Shown in pieces: positions 1-8,920 of a DNA stretch of 64,000 bases (its first letter is position 1; each line of letters opens with the position of its first letter). A model generated the notes under the pieces. The model was given only the letters and a program-made list of their open reading frames with translations, was not told the DNA's origin and did no database searches. Position numbers and translations under genes: made by a program. The DNA is from Clostridiaceae bacterium (GTDB lineage Bacteria; Bacillota; Clostridia; Saccharofermentanales; Saccharofermentanaceae): NCBI GenBank assembly GCA_012728275.1, contig JAAYFK010000052.1, positions 42,202-106,201 of the forward strand, given 5' to 3'.

Positions 1-624
1 AAGCTCCTGGTACTTCGAATATACCATCCCCACAACGCTTCCACGTTTATCGGCACCATTAAGCGAAGTATATGTTTTACTATCAACCATAATGTTCTTC
101 GCCTTCGATATCTCAAACAAGAAGTCCTTTGGCTTATATAGCTTCTCAGAAAGCTCGCACTCGGCCATCGCCCTCTTAATCAACTTGAGCTGATCGTCAG
201 TATCGACAATCGAAAAAGTACTTGAATATCCAATTAAATCTGCGTGCCTTCTTAAAATTCTCGCAAAAATACTATGGAAGGTTCCACACCAAATATATCT
301 AGCTCTATCACCAACAAGCGCTCTAATTCTGTCTTGCATCTCCTTTGCTGCTTTGTTAGTAAAGGTAATAGCAAGAATAGAACCTGGTGATACGTTATGC
401 TTCTTCATCATATATGCTATTCGATATGTGATTACTCTTGTCTTACCAGAACCAGCACCCGCCAATATCAACAAAGGCCCGTCAAGATGCTTAACGGCTT
501 GCCTTTGCTCAGGATTAAGTCCTTCAAGGAGCGTATCGGGCGAATCATCTATGGGCTTAGTATCGTATATATCACTAAGAGCCGCAGTAATATCGAACTC
601 AGAATAGTCGCTATTGTTATTCAA
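1..624 (-). CDS. pcrA: UvrD/PcrA-type ATP-dependent DNA helicase, N-terminal part
   Basis: This is the first 208 codons of a superfamily 1A helicase; the rest lies beyond the left edge. Reading leftwards, the protein shows the Q-motif region GLNPEQRQAV, Walker A LAGAGSGKTRV and motif Ia AITFTNKAAKEM, followed by WCGTFHSIFARILRR, which is the usual UvrD/PcrA order. UvrD-type helicases unwind DNA in repair and help remove RecA or stalled polymerase. The start is a TTG at 622-624, preceded by a GGAG site about 11 nt upstream; no in-frame ATG precedes the conserved block. The family is clear, but the choice between PcrA and a close paralogue rests on the missing C-terminus. Confidence 0.9.
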   Translation of the reverse strand, partial: MNNNSDYSEFDITAALSDIYDTKPIDDSPDTLLEGLNPEQRQAVKHLDGPLLILAGAGSGKTRVITYRIAYMMKKHNVSPGSILAITFTNKAAKEMQDRIRALVGDRARYIWCGTFHSIFARILRRHADLIGYSSTFSIVDTDDQLKLIKRAMAECELSEKLYKPKDFLFEISKAKNIMVDSKTYTSLNGADKRGSVVGMVYSKYQEL

Positions 625-709
625 AATTGTTGAGTCTCCATTCTTAGAAATTGCATATTTATATTATATCAAAGAAGGAGCGAAAATATGTTCTTTCTTC
701 GTGAAAATG

Positions 710-1255
710 CTACTTTCTCTTTGAAATGAAACTCTTCTTCTCGAAAAAGCTAATATATGAAACAGGTATAGCAACCGCGAGAGCCGCAATAGCTTGAACT
801 ACATTGAACAATATGGACAAAGCCGCTGTCTCAACCCCATACATGAACGGCAAAGCCTCAAAACAAAAATATCCAGCTATCATGATAACTTCAGCAAGAA
901 GAAATACTGGTAGCCTAACAAGAATTGGAACACGCTTTCCATCCGTTTGCTTCAGCTTGGCCCTCTTAATCAATAGTCCAGCAACAAAAGCCATAAGGCC
1001 TTTAATAATAAACGTAGGAATCATATATACGCCAAAGCCAGCAAGTAAATCCCCGAGCATAGAACCGATTGCAGAAGCAAAGAAGGCAAATGGTCCAAAC
1101 AAATATGCAGTAAGCAAAATCGTTGCATCGCCAAGATTAATGGTGCCTCCCATTGGAGTTGGAACATGAATTTGGGTCGCTACCAAAACAAATACGGCAC
1201 AAACGCCTGCATAAGCAATTTGCTTAATCATATCGCTAGTATTTTTTCTGTCCAT
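710..1255 (-). CDS. ECF transporter substrate-binding (S) component
   Basis: A 181-residue integral membrane protein with about six hydrophobic segments. It has an early GGTINLGDA motif typical of S components of energy-coupling factor importers (the QueT/RibU-like ECF-type family). S components bind a vitamin or cofactor precursor in the membrane and dock on a shared EcfT-EcfA-EcfA' module, which is not in this window. The ATG follows an AAGGGGG ribosome site. The gene lies just after the ackA terminator and may be expressed by read-through, since I found no convincing promoter in the short gap. The substrate cannot be assigned. Confidence 0.75.
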   Translation of the reverse strand: MDRKNTSDMIKQIAYAGVCAVFVLVATQIHVPTPMGGTINLGDATILLTAYLFGPFAFFASAIGSMLGDLLAGFGVYMIPTFIIKGLMAFVAGLLIKRAKLKQTDGKRVPILVRLPVFLLAEVIMIAGYFCFEALPFMYGVETAALSILFNVVQAIAALAVAIPVSYISFFEKKSFISKRK

Positions 1256-1290
1256 TTGAATCCCCCTTGATACTGCCCATATTCTATTAG

Positions 1291-1324
1291 AAAAATCCCC
1301 GAACCGCTACTATGCAATTCGGGG
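1291..1324 (-). terminator. Rho-independent terminator after ackA
   Basis: On the minus strand a CCCCGAA...TTCGGGG stem (1297-1303 with 1318-1324) is followed by ATTTTT, about 40 nt past the ackA stop. It sits between ackA and the ECF gene, so it may limit rather than abolish read-through. Confidence 0.75.
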
Positions 1325-1362
1325 TAGTTTCAATATATTAACTTTCTTTTTCGAAAAGAAGC

Positions 1363-2556
1363 TTACTTTACAAGCGCCTCTGTTTCCTTAGCAATAGCAA
1401 GTTCCTCATTTGTTGGAATAACAACAACTGTAACCTTTGAAGAAGGTTTGCTAATTATGGACTCCTTGCGATTTCCGTCATTAACCTTCTTATCAATTTC
1501 GATGCCAAAGAATTCCATATCTTCGCAAACGGCCTCTCTAATATAATCGGAATTCTCACCTATACCAGCAGTAAATACGATTACATCAACACCGCCCATC
1601 GCTGCCGCATAAGAACCGATAATCTTTTTTGCCTGATACTCAAACATCTCAAGTGCCAAAGCCGCCCTCTCGTTACCTTCCTTGGCAGCCTTAGAAAGAT
1701 CGCGGAAGTCAGAACTTACGCCTGACAAGCCTTGAACGCCGCTCTTCTTATTCATCAAGTCATCCACTTGAGAAGCTGTAAGGCCTTCCTTCTCCATGAT
1801 AATAGGAACAATAGCAGGATCAATATCACCGCAACGAGTTCCCATACAAATTCCCGCTAGAGGAGTAAGTCCCATAGAAGTATCTACGCACTTTCCGTTC
1901 TTAACAGCAGCAAAAGAAGAACCATTACCTAGATGACAAGTAATCACCTTCAAATCCTTTAAATTCTTGCCAAGAAAAGCAGCCGCTCTCTTAGATACAT
2001 AACGATGTGATGTTCCATGGAAGCCATAACGACGAATAGAATACTTCTCATAATACTCGTATGGCAAAGCATACATGTAAGCCTTAGGTGGCATTGTTTG
2101 ATGGAAAGCTGTATCGAATACTGCAACTTGTGGCGTTCCCTCTGGAAGGACTGCCTCACATGCCTCAATTCCTATAAGGTTTGCAGGATTATGCAAAGGT
2201 CCTAGAGGGAAGCACTCCTTAATAACTCTCTTAACGTCATCATTTATGATAACTGACTCACTATAGTACTTTCCTGCATGAAGAACTCTATGTCCTACAG
2301 CAGCAATCTCACTAATATCATTAAGAACTCCATGTTCCTTATCAACAAGTGCATCAAGAACCATCTTTACTGCTACCTTATGATCTGGCATTGGCTCTTT
2401 TGAAACGTAATCGGCCTTGTTAGCTGGCTTGTATGTAAGCTTCCCGTCAATGCCTATTCTCTCACATATGCCCTTAGCGAGAATGTCACCTGTATCAATA
2501 TTAAACAATTGAAACTTACAGGAAGAGCTACCGCAATTGATTACTAGAATGTTCAT
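1363..2556 (-). CDS. ackA: Acetate kinase
   Basis: A 397-residue acetate kinase, the usual length for the family. It carries the ASKHA-type motifs NCGSSS at the N-terminus, [32 protein letters not shown] and GTRCGDIDP. The enzyme converts acetyl phosphate and ADP to acetate and ATP. It is the second gene of a pta-ackA operon, 33 nt after pta, on the promoter at 3659-3687, and ends in a hairpin terminator. With Pta and the PFOR at 58.6-62.2 kb it forms the pyruvate to acetyl-CoA to acetate route in the cytoplasm. Confidence 0.97.
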   Translation of the reverse strand: MNILVINCGSSSCKFQLFNIDTGDILAKGICERIGIDGKLTYKPANKADYVSKEPMPDHKVAVKMVLDALVDKEHGVLNDISEIAAVGHRVLHAGKYYSESVIINDDVKRVIKECFPLGPLHNPANLIGIEACEAVLPEGTPQVAVFDTAFHQTMPPKAYMYALPYEYYEKYSIRRYGFHGTSHRYVSKRAAAFLGKNLKDLKVITCHLGNGSSFAAVKNGKCVDTSMGLTPLAGICMGTRCGDIDPAIVPIIMEKEGLTASQVDDLMNKKSGVQGLSGVSSDFRDLSKAAKEGNERAALALEMFEYQAKKIIGSYAAAMGGVDVIVFTAGIGENSDYIREAVCEDMEFFGIEIDKKVNDGNRKESIISKPSSKVTVVVIPTNEELAIAKETEALVK

Positions 2557-2589
2557 TTCATATACTCCTTAAAATTTAGTCCTCGAAAA

Positions 2590-3585
2590 TTAGTTGCTCT
2601 GAGCCTGAAGAGCAGTGATAGCAATAACACCAACAATATCCTTATAACTGCAGCCTCTCGACAAATCATTAATTGGCTTAGCAATACCCTGGCACATAGG
2701 TCCGTAAGCTTCAGCCTTTGCTAATCTCTGAACCAACTTATATCCAATGTTTCCAGCATCAAGATCTGGGAAAATCAATACATTTGCACGTCCAGCAACT
2801 TTGCTGTTTGGAGCCTTAGATGCACCAATTTCAGGAACAATAGCAGCGTCTAGCTGTAACTCGCCATCAATTTGGAATTGTGGGTAATCTTTCTTAGCAA
2901 TCTCAACAGCCGTAGTAACCTTATCAATATCAGCATGCTTAGCGGAACCCATAGAGGAATGAGATAACATAGCAACTACTGGCTCCTTGCCAATAAGCTG
3001 CTTGAAAGAATCAGCTGAAGAACCAGCGATAGCTGCAAGTTCCTCAGAAGAAGGATTCTGGTTCAATGCACAATCTCCAAATACGAAAGTACCTTCATTA
3101 CCAAATCCACAATCAGGAACAACCATTACGAAGAAAGCAGAAACAAGCTTTGTTCCTGGCTTAGTCTTAATTATTTGAAGTGAAGGACGAAGTGTATCAG
3201 CAGTTGAATGGCAAGCACCAGAAACGATACCATCACCGTCTCCCATCTTTACCATCATACAAGCATAGTACATATACTGATTCATTAGAATTTTGGTAGC
3301 CTCTTCCTTTGTCATACCCTTTGACTTACGAAGCTCAACGAATCCGTTAATATACTCTTCAGTTTTTGGGTTGGTGTTAGGATCAACAATTACTGCCTTG
3401 GAGATATCCAGTCCTTCGCTATTTTTTGCACATTCTTCCTTGCTTCCAATAATAACGATATCCGCGATATCCTCAGCTAGAATTTCTGCAGCTGCCTCGA
3501 ATGTTCTTCTATCCATGGACTCTGGAAGAATTATCGTCTTCTTGTCTGCTTTTGCTCTTGCCTTTACTTCGTCAATAAATGCCAT
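2590..3585 (-). CDS. pta: Phosphate acetyltransferase
   Basis: A 331-residue phosphotransacetylase of the short, single-domain class, making acetyl phosphate from acetyl-CoA and phosphate. Recognisable blocks are IILPE near the N-terminus, GDGDGIVSGACHSTADTLRP, FVFGDCALNQNP and the C-terminal FPDLDAGNIGYKL. The start is the ATG at 3585 (MAFIDEVKARA), preceded by a GAGGAAAG ribosome site. A longer in-frame reading adds 34 residues unlike Pta. It is the first gene of the pta-ackA operon. A TGCAT-GCTA-ATGCA inverted repeat (3623-3636) lies in its leader; its role is unknown. Confidence 0.96.
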   Translation of the reverse strand: MAFIDEVKARAKADKKTIILPESMDRRTFEAAAEILAEDIADIVIIGSKEECAKNSEGLDISKAVIVDPNTNPKTEEYINGFVELRKSKGMTKEEATKILMNQYMYYACMMVKMGDGDGIVSGACHSTADTLRPSLQIIKTKPGTKLVSAFFVMVVPDCGFGNEGTFVFGDCALNQNPSSEELAAIAGSSADSFKQLIGKEPVVAMLSHSSMGSAKHADIDKVTTAVEIAKKDYPQFQIDGELQLDAAIVPEIGASKAPNSKVAGRANVLIFPDLDAGNIGYKLVQRLAKAEAYGPMCQGIAKPINDLSRGCSYKDIVGVIAITALQAQSN

Positions 3586-3658
3586 TTGTCTTTCCTCTTT
3601 CCTACGATTGTGGTCGATTTTTTGCATGCTAATGCAGTACGTTATATTTCCGTGAGAA

Positions 3659-3687
3659 AGTATACTCTTGAAGGCACATCTTTTCAA
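3659..3687 (-). promoter_or_regulatory. Sigma-A-like promoter of pta-ackA
   Basis: Minus-strand TTGAAA (3682-3687), 17-nt spacer, TATACT (3659-3664). Predicted start near 3652, giving a leader of about 67 nt before pta. It sits immediately after the stop of the preceding gene. Confidence 0.65.
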
Positions 3688-3697
3688 TTAATATAAT

Positions 3698-5053
3698 TCA
3701 CATTAATGCTAAGAAAACTCCCAAATTATCCGACGCATAGCATATAAAGCGCCCATTACTACTTCTGAAAATCATACTTAGAACTTCACTGCTGCTAAGT
3801 GTCGCTACTCTATAACCTACAAAGGAACACACCCTCTCAAAAAAGCTGCTATCCTCATTCAAATAAGCTATCCGCAGAATCTCATCATATACATCGGTTG
3901 CTTTATCTCCCTCAAGCATCCCGCTTATCATTGAGTATGTATCACTTAGACTAGCATTGTTCATTAATTGTGTCTTAAGCCACGCATAAGACTCTTGAGG
4001 TAATTGCCCTACCAAAGCCAGGTTATACATCGTTTGAACAGATTCACTGACACTAATTCTAGCTGCTCTATTCGCTTCATAAACATAGCTTATACTTCCA
4101 TCTTCAAGGAATGTGTACGCATAAGCGTAAAGAGGCAATTCAGGTGACACTCTACTATCCAGTACAATCTGCAAAAGCCTGTCATAGCTACCCTCTGGAA
4201 GAAGTTCATTCGTCTCAAGCGTATCAACTAGTTGTAGCCTTATAGAAGATATCTTAACACCAACATAAGCAGTCATTTGCTCATCTTGCTCTTGCGTTTG
4301 ATTTGCTTCCTGGCTGAAGTTCGTTAGACTTCCACTCTGAGAATCGACCTCACTAAGTTCATCGTCCGTAACACCAACATAAGCGTTCTCAATATATGTC
4401 TCAACAGACAAATCCTCTACAATCGGCATGCCCTCATGATCGAAAAGTACGCCTACATAACCTTGCAACCAATCAAAATTCTGAGAGGTTCCATACAGAC
4501 TATAGTAATTCACAAAACTCTCAAGCCAAATCATATTGTCATATACAGACACTAAGCCCTCAAGTTCCTTGTCTCCCTCATATGTATCCGCATAAACTGT
4601 GCTAACAAGAAGCCCTGAATCACCGCTTGCAAAAAGCTCCAAAACTCTTTCTTGTAGCTGAGAAGCCCTGCTTCTATCTCCTTGAGACACATAAATATTC
4701 AAAAGCATAGCCTGATCCCTTAGGTTGTACATCCCAGACTCTGCCGAAGGTTGAGTAGCAAGTCTTCCTTTAACTACATAGCTACTAGGAATAAGAACTC
4801 CATCCGATGCATCTTCAACCATAACACTTCTAGTGCGCGCCCATAAGAAATCAGTAACGATACCATTGTTTGATGCGATTTCCTGCCACTCATATTCAAT
4901 ACCAAAATTAGAAGGTACTACTATCTTCTTAGCATTTCCATATGTTGAAGCATACCAAAGATAAAGGCCACCAAGAACAAGTATCGCTGCAACAGCAACA
5001 CATATCCAAATTAGCTTTCTCCTATCGAAAAAACTCAACACTCTAAATCTCAT
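3698..5053 (-). CDS. Membrane-anchored extracytoplasmic protein of unknown function
   Basis: A 451-residue protein with a short basic N-terminus and one hydrophobic segment at about residues 14-33, then a long acidic, helix-rich domain predicted to face outward. Regular helical pairs (for example NLRDQAMLLNIYVSQGD and the segment around PQESYAWLKTQL) suggest an alpha/alpha-toroid such as glycoside hydrolase family 8-like proteins. I see no catalytic motif, so this is structural guesswork. A Q/E/S-rich linker lies near residues 240-265. It has a GGAG ribosome site and its own promoter, divergent from tmcAL. Confidence 0.6.
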   Translation of the reverse strand: MRFRVLSFFDRRKLIWICVAVAAILVLGGLYLWYASTYGNAKKIVVPSNFGIEYEWQEIASNNGIVTDFLWARTRSVMVEDASDGVLIPSSYVVKGRLATQPSAESGMYNLRDQAMLLNIYVSQGDRSRASQLQERVLELFASGDSGLLVSTVYADTYEGDKELEGLVSVYDNMIWLESFVNYYSLYGTSQNFDWLQGYVGVLFDHEGMPIVEDLSVETYIENAYVGVTDDELSEVDSQSGSLTNFSQEANQTQEQDEQMTAYVGVKISSIRLQLVDTLETNELLPEGSYDRLLQIVLDSRVSPELPLYAYAYTFLEDGSISYVYEANRAARISVSESVQTMYNLALVGQLPQESYAWLKTQLMNNASLSDTYSMISGMLEGDKATDVYDEILRIAYLNEDSSFFERVCSFVGYRVATLSSSEVLSMIFRSSNGRFICYASDNLGVFLALM

Positions 5054-5088
5054 TGCGTCGACTCCAACTTTATGAATATAATGTAATA

Positions 5089-5117
5089 ACTATAATCATT
5101 ATTGGCATTTTTATCAA
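5089..5117 (-). promoter_or_regulatory. Sigma-A-like promoter of the 451-aa membrane-anchored protein
   Basis: Minus-strand TTGATA (5112-5117), 17-nt spacer, TATAGT (5089-5094). On the opposite strand TTGCGT (5053-5058), 18 nt, TATAAT (5077-5082) could drive tmcAL, so the two promoters would overlap back to back. Confidence 0.5.
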
Positions 5118-5140
5118 ATAATTATGTCAGAAAGGCTAAT

Positions 5141-6427
5141 ATGAGAGTAATCGGAATCGTAGCCGAGTTTAATCCTTTCCATAATGGACATGAGTATCTG
5201 ATTCAGAAGGCCCGAGAGGCAGTTGGCGACGATCGCGCTATTGTCATGATTTGCATGAGCGGACCATTCTGTCAACGTGGTGAACCTTCCATACTTCCAA
5301 AGCATACAAGAGCTAAGCAAGCCTTATATTGCGGCTCAGACGTTGTCGTTGAATTGCCTTTTACTTTCGCTATGGCTCCTTCAAATCGTTTTGCACAAGG
5401 CGCGATTGATCTTTTTGTGAAGAGCTCAGTTGTTAGTGATATTGCTTTTGGAATAGAATTTGAAGATTCTTCGTTGATTACCAAGCTATCAGAAATAAAC
5501 TTTGACGACATTGATTCCTATAAAGCCTTGCTTAAAGAGAACCTTTCTTCTGGCATGAGTTTTCCTTCAGCAAGAGCAAATGCTATTTATTCAATTTGTT
5601 CTTCGCATGAAGCTGACATAGACATATCTCAAGAAGATCTCTCTAATCTTCCAAATACCCTTAGAAGTCCAAATTCAATTCTCGCGCTAGACTATTTAAT
5701 CGCTATTCGCAGGGCAAATCTAAAAGTAAACGTTCACATGATACCTCGCGCCTCTAGCGAGCATAACTATAGCGCTTCAACAATAAGGCATATGTACTTT
5801 AAAAACAGAGAAAGCAGCACATTCATATCGAGCACAGCTAATTCTTTAATAGATACAATGCCTGCTAAATCCTTAGCTTGCATGCTCTCCGGGCTATCAT
5901 GCAAAGAGTATTCTTTGCTAAATATGGACGCTTACATTGAAGATTTTTTAGCCTACCTAGATAGAAATTGCTCAAGTCAAGAAGACGAAGCCAGCTTAAT
6001 ATCATATATGGGCGATGGTCTTGACGGATTTCTTACGAACAGTCTATCTAAGCTCAATTCTAATGAGTGCACTTTTGACTCTATATCATCCAAACTTCAA
6101 ACTAAGCACTTCACTATGCCTAGAATCTTTAGAGCTATTTCAAGCGCTATTCTTAATCAGAAGACAAGTTTTGTTAAAGGTAATGAGACTGTCCCATACA
6201 TAAGAGTTCTCGGATTCAACAAGGAAGGCCGTTATTGTCTCAAAATCATGAGTAAGTGTGCGAAGGTTCCTATTATCTCTAATTGCTCGGACTATCTAGA
6301 GTACTCTTCGAATCCAAGTCTTCAAGCCGTTTTCAGGCAGGATTTACAAGCAAATAACTATCATGCTAAGTTGCTTGGGATGAAGCGGAACTATGAATGG
6401 GAACTCCCTCCCATTTATATCAAATGA
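5141..6427 (+). CDS. tmcAL: tRNA(Met) cytidine acetate ligase
   Basis: A 428-residue nucleotidyltransferase-fold protein of the TmcAL (former DUF795) family. In Bacillus it makes N4-acetylcytidine at the wobble position of elongator tRNA-Met using acetate and ATP. Evidence is the N-terminal IVAEFNPFHNGH block with the HxGH-type motif, MSGPFCQRGEP, then KHTRAKQAL and VVELPFTFA. The start is the ATG at 5141 after AGAAAGG; an upstream in-frame TTG would add 13 unlike residues. Acetate as substrate makes the neighbouring Pta-AckA pathway a possible functional link, which is inference only. Confidence 0.9.
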   Translation: MRVIGIVAEFNPFHNGHEYLIQKAREAVGDDRAIVMICMSGPFCQRGEPSILPKHTRAKQALYCGSDVVVELPFTFAMAPSNRFAQGAIDLFVKSSVVSDIAFGIEFEDSSLITKLSEINFDDIDSYKALLKENLSSGMSFPSARANAIYSICSSHEADIDISQEDLSNLPNTLRSPNSILALDYLIAIRRANLKVNVHMIPRASSEHNYSASTIRHMYFKNRESSTFISSTANSLIDTMPAKSLACMLSGLSCKEYSLLNMDAYIEDFLAYLDRNCSSQEDEASLISYMGDGLDGFLTNSLSKLNSNECTFDSISSKLQTKHFTMPRIFRAISSAILNQKTSFVKGNETVPYIRVLGFNKEGRYCLKIMSKCAKVPIISNCSDYLEYSSNPSLQAVFRQDLQANNYHAKLLGMKRNYEWELPPIYIK

Positions 6428-6484
6428 TAATGTTCAATCAGGCAAAAGCAATCGACATATTTTTTGACATTAATATTTCAAGGC

Positions 6485-6516
6485 AATCAAAAAGCGTCAC
6501 CCTTACGAGTGACGCT
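6485..6516. terminator. Hairpin terminator between tmcAL and rpsT
   Basis: AGCGTCAC...GTGACGCT stem (6493-6500 with 6509-6516). The minus strand continues with TTTTTGATT, so it ends rpsT. The plus-strand tail is poorer (ATATTT) but may help end the convergent tmcAL. Confidence 0.75.
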
Positions 6517-6539
6517 ATATTTCGCATTCAAGGATATTC

Positions 6540-6794
6540 TTAAGCCTTTGCAGACTTAACAAGACTTGACTTCAATCTTGCAGCGGCATTCTTATGAATG
6601 TAACCCTTAGCTGCAGCTTTATCTAAAGTCTTCTGAGCGTTCTTAAGAATCATCTCAACGCCTTCGTCATTCGCAGCGACGGAAGCCTTAGCCTTCTTGA
6701 GCTCTGTACGAATTGCGCTCATCTTCATCTTATTTGCATTAGTCTTCTTAGTAGAAACCTTAACACGCTTGATTGCTGACTTAATGTTTGGCAT
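6540..6794 (-). CDS. rpsT: 30S ribosomal protein S20
   Basis: An 84-residue, very basic protein with the S20 pattern: MPNIKSAIKRV at the start, KKTNANKMKMSAIRT in the middle and AAAKGYIHKNAAARLKS near the end. It binds 16S rRNA in the small subunit. The start is the ATG at 6794, 6 nt after a perfect GGAGGTG site; an ATG overlapping that site would add only five residues. Single-gene unit with promoter 6833-6861 and the terminator at 6485-6516. Confidence 0.97.
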   Translation of the reverse strand: MPNIKSAIKRVKVSTKKTNANKMKMSAIRTELKKAKASVAANDEGVEMILKNAQKTLDKAAAKGYIHKNAAARLKSSLVKSAKA

Positions 6795-6832
6795 CTTCTT
6801 CACCTCCATCGTTATTTTTCAAGTACCGATGA

Positions 6833-6861
6833 ATTCTATCACGATTGTTTTGTTCGTGCAA
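6833..6861 (-). promoter_or_regulatory. Promoter of rpsT
   Basis: Minus-strand TTGCAC (6856-6861), 17-nt spacer, extended -10 TGATAGAAT (TAGAAT at 6833-6838). The leader would be about 35 nt. Confidence 0.6.
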
Positions 6862-6905
6862 TAGGATTTTTACCCAAAAAGTTCAAATACAGCATGGCAA
6901 ATGTA

Positions 6906-7619
6906 CTAATTCATAGTAGTCGAATAAAAAAGCCCAATACTAGTAGCTATAGGCAAGTTTAGACTGTCAATTTTATCGGACTGATCAATTCTTACTGGCT
7001 GTCCAACCACTGCAAATTCTTTAGCAAGTCCCGTCGCCTCGTTTCCAAGAATTAGGCTAAAAGGCTTCTCAATCTTTGTTTCATGTAATTTCTTGCTACC
7101 ATCCAACATGAAGGGATACATATTATTCTTATGGAATCTCTTCTCATATTCTTGGAAGTTTTCGAAAAGCTCAATCCTTATCTTTGCCTTAGCCCCCATT
7201 GAAGCTCTAATGGTCTTCGGATCAAACAAATCTACAGCTGGCAGAATAATAGCTATATCTTCAACGCCAAACCCAATGCAGCTTCGAATAATCGTTCCAA
7301 GATTTCCAGCATTTGATGGATTAACGAGCACTACATGATTACCATCGAGAATAGTCTCATTAACTTTTCGAATAATCGCCATGCAAAAGCAATTCTCTTT
7401 TGATGAAACTATATTAAAAGGCTTTGCTTGAGTATCCAGCTCAATTCCTTTAGCAGTACAAATCTCTTCTATGTGCTTAATAGTTTCGATACTTGTAAAA
7501 TCAGGATGAAAAATCACCCCTTGAACCAAACTAGGGTTGTTAAGCAGATATTCCATAACAACAGTAGCTCCTAGAGCGTAAGTGTATTCATCTTCCTTCT
7601 TATATCTATAAACTTTCAT
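6906..7619 (-). CDS. TrmH/SpoU-family RNA 2'-O-methyltransferase
   Basis: A 237-residue SPOUT-class methyltransferase. The three TrmH motifs are in order: motif 1 NPSNAGNLGTIIRSC, motif 2 LILGNEATGL and motif 3 KIDSLNLPIATSIG. These form the deep trefoil knot that binds S-adenosylmethionine. The N-terminal hundred residues look like the substrate-binding domain of rRNA or tRNA ribose methylases. The target nucleotide cannot be read from the sequence. It is divergent from the 110-aa membrane protein gene at 7709. Confidence 0.88.
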   Translation of the reverse strand: MKVYRYKKEDEYTYALGATVVMEYLLNNPSLVQGVIFHPDFTSIETIKHIEEICTAKGIELDTQAKPFNIVSSKENCFCMAIIRKVNETILDGNHVVLVNPSNAGNLGTIIRSCIGFGVEDIAIILPAVDLFDPKTIRASMGAKAKIRIELFENFQEYEKRFHKNNMYPFMLDGSKKLHETKIEKPFSLILGNEATGLAKEFAVVGQPVRIDQSDKIDSLNLPIATSIGLFYSTTMN

Positions 7620-7708
7620 TAATTCGCCTTCGTTTTTTGATAATAGTAATGAATTTTTTCTTTCATTATGTTATCATAAATTCATCTTTATATGGAGGTG
7701 CACAACTT

Positions 7709-8041
7709 ATGGAAAATTACGGAACGCCAGCACCAGCAACAGGGAACAAGAAACTAGTTGCTCTTATGTGCTATTGTGGAATGATGTGGGTTATTGGTCT
7801 TCTAGCTGATGAGTATAAGGACGATCCATTCGTTAAGAAACATGTTAATGCTGGAATCCAATTGACTTTCTCAATTTTTGCTCTTACTTTAGTAAATATT
7901 ATTCCAGTTCTTGGACAGATTGTTTACTGTATTGCAATGATTGCTTTATTGATTTTCTATATCATGGGAATCGTTAAGGCTATAACTGGTAAGGACTATG
8001 TTGTTCCTATCATTGGTGAGAAGTTCACAGTTATTCATTAA
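7709..8041 (+). CDS. DUF4870/Tic20-like small membrane protein
   Basis: A 110-residue protein with three likely membrane segments. It has the DUF4870-type pattern of a soluble N-terminus, a KDDPFVKKHVNAGIQL segment between helices, then a proline-containing hairpin (NIIPVLGQIV) and a short IMGIVKAITGKDYVVPIIG tail. Function is unknown in this family. The ATG at 7709 follows GGAGGTG; a longer upstream reading lacks a ribosome site. A strong terminator follows, so it is probably a single-gene unit. Confidence 0.75.
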   Translation: MENYGTPAPATGNKKLVALMCYCGMMWVIGLLADEYKDDPFVKKHVNAGIQLTFSIFALTLVNIIPVLGQIVYCIAMIALLIFYIMGIVKAITGKDYVVPIIGEKFTVIH

Positions 8042-8060
8042 TTTGATAAAGTGAGTTTTT

Positions 8061-8090
8061 GAGGCCGCTGTAATAGGCGGCTTCTTTTTT
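8061..8090 (+). terminator. Rho-independent terminator after the DUF4870-like gene
   Basis: GAGGCCGC (8061-8068) pairs with GCGGCTTC (8077-8084, one G-T pair) around an 8-nt loop and is followed by six T. Confidence 0.85.
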
Positions 8091-8113
8091 CACTACGTTT
8101 TTGAATTTTAGTC

Positions 8114-8142
8114 TTGATATTATTGAAGTTTCAATGTATACT
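8114..8142 (+). promoter_or_regulatory. Promoter of tRNA-Pro
   Basis: TTGATA (8114-8119), 17-nt spacer, TATACT (8137-8142). Predicted start near 8149, about 10 nt before the tRNA. Confidence 0.65.
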
Positions 8143-8159
8143 TCAAAACGCAAAAGCAA

Positions 8160-8235
8160 CGAGGTGTAGCGCAGCTGGTAGCGTACGTGCTTTGGGAGCA
8201 TGGGGTCGCAGGTTCGAACCCTGTCACCTCGACCA
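8160..8235 (+). tRNA. tRNA-Pro (anticodon TGG)
   Basis: A 76-nt cloverleaf. The acceptor stem CGAGGTG (8160-8166) pairs with CACCTCG (8225-8231), followed by discriminator A and an encoded CCA (8233-8235). The anticodon stem CGTGC/GCATG holds the loop TTTGGGA, giving anticodon TGG, and the T loop is GGTTCGAACC. It is isolated between its own promoter and terminator. Confidence 0.95.
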
Positions 8236-8240
8236 TATTG

Positions 8241-8276
8241 GCACTTGTATTGAATTCAATATAAGTGCTATTTTTT
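8241..8276 (+). terminator. Terminator after tRNA-Pro
   Basis: A 14-bp stem: GCACTTGTATTGAA (8241-8254) against TTCAATATAAGTGC (8255-8268), nearly without loop, then a run of T at 8271-8276. Confidence 0.8.
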
Positions 8277-8315
8277 GCATTATTCTAGAAATAGGACTAA
8301 TTCAAGAGAACCAAA

Positions 8316-8867
8316 CTATCCCTTAAGTTTCTTCAAACTCTCAATGGTCTCCTCGCACCACTCAATGTTAGCGGCACTATTAATAATTCCTTTTCGCAGG
8401 ATTGCATTATAGTATACAGAGCGCTTAGCAGTGATTTGCGAGCCTTCACAAGTTAGTTCCTGCTGCATCGTCAAATACTTTATCAGATTCTCCTCGTGAA
8501 TGTCCTTTTGCTTTGAAAGCATATCTATTGTGGCTTCCTTAGACATATCATTTCCGAAAAGAAGCTTCAACATCAATTCTGAGCGAACCGCGGGAGTCTG
8601 AATCTCCTCTGATAGCCACTTTTTGAGTTCTCCCTTGCCTTTCTCAGTAATCGCGTACTTAATCTTGCGATCTTCAACCTCGCCAGGCACATTCTCGATT
8701 AACCCGCTTTCAATCATCTTCTTAAGCGTAGGATAAATATGCCCGAAATTCTCGTTCCAAAAGCCCGACAAGACTTTATCGCTATATCTCTTGATATCAT
8801 AGCCTGTACTTGGCTGAATGCTTAGAATTCCTAATATTGCATATATGGATTTATTTACCAATGACAT
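8316..8867 (-). CDS. PadR-family transcriptional regulator
   Basis: A 183-residue PadR-type repressor. The N-terminal winged helix has ILGILSIQPSTGYDIKRY, FGHIYPTLKKMIESGLIE and a wing with RKIKYAITEKGKGELKKWL. The C-terminal half is the helical dimerisation domain of the longer PadR subclass, about 75 residues rich in E/K. The start is placed at the ATG at 8867, nine nt from AAGG; an ATG two codons earlier is too close to the site. An inverted repeat just after its predicted transcription start may allow autoregulation. No adjacent efflux gene is obviously its target. Confidence 0.88.
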   Translation of the reverse strand: MSLVNKSIYAILGILSIQPSTGYDIKRYSDKVLSGFWNENFGHIYPTLKKMIESGLIENVPGEVEDRKIKYAITEKGKGELKKWLSEEIQTPAVRSELMLKLLFGNDMSKEATIDMLSKQKDIHEENLIKYLTMQQELTCEGSQITAKRSVYYNAILRKGIINSAANIEWCEETIESLKKLKG

Positions 8868-8890
8868 AATCATTTACCTTCTTCATATTA

Positions 8891-8906
8891 TTGCTATAAT
8901 GAGCAA
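8891..8906. promoter_or_regulatory. Inverted repeat, candidate PadR operator
   Basis: TTGCT-N6-AGCAA (8891-8895 with 8902-8906), located about 8-23 nt downstream of the predicted padR transcription start. The position suits autorepression. It is not the ATGT-N8-ACAT site of canonical PadR. Confidence 0.35.
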
Positions 8907-8920
8907 TGAATTTCACTTCT

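Noticed and set aside
1256..1362. Riboswitch (preQ1-like) ahead of the ECF S component
   Set aside because: The only structure is the CCCCGAA hairpin with a T tract, which fits an ackA terminator; no preQ1 aptamer sequence was seen.
3623..3636. Rex redox-repressor site before pta
   Set aside because: The TGCAT-GCTA-ATGCA repeat does not match TTGTGA-N6-TCACAA; kept only as an unnamed inverted repeat in the pta entry.
8114..8326. 70-codon open frame on the plus strand
   Set aside because: It runs through the tRNA-Pro promoter, the tRNA and its terminator and has no ribosome site.
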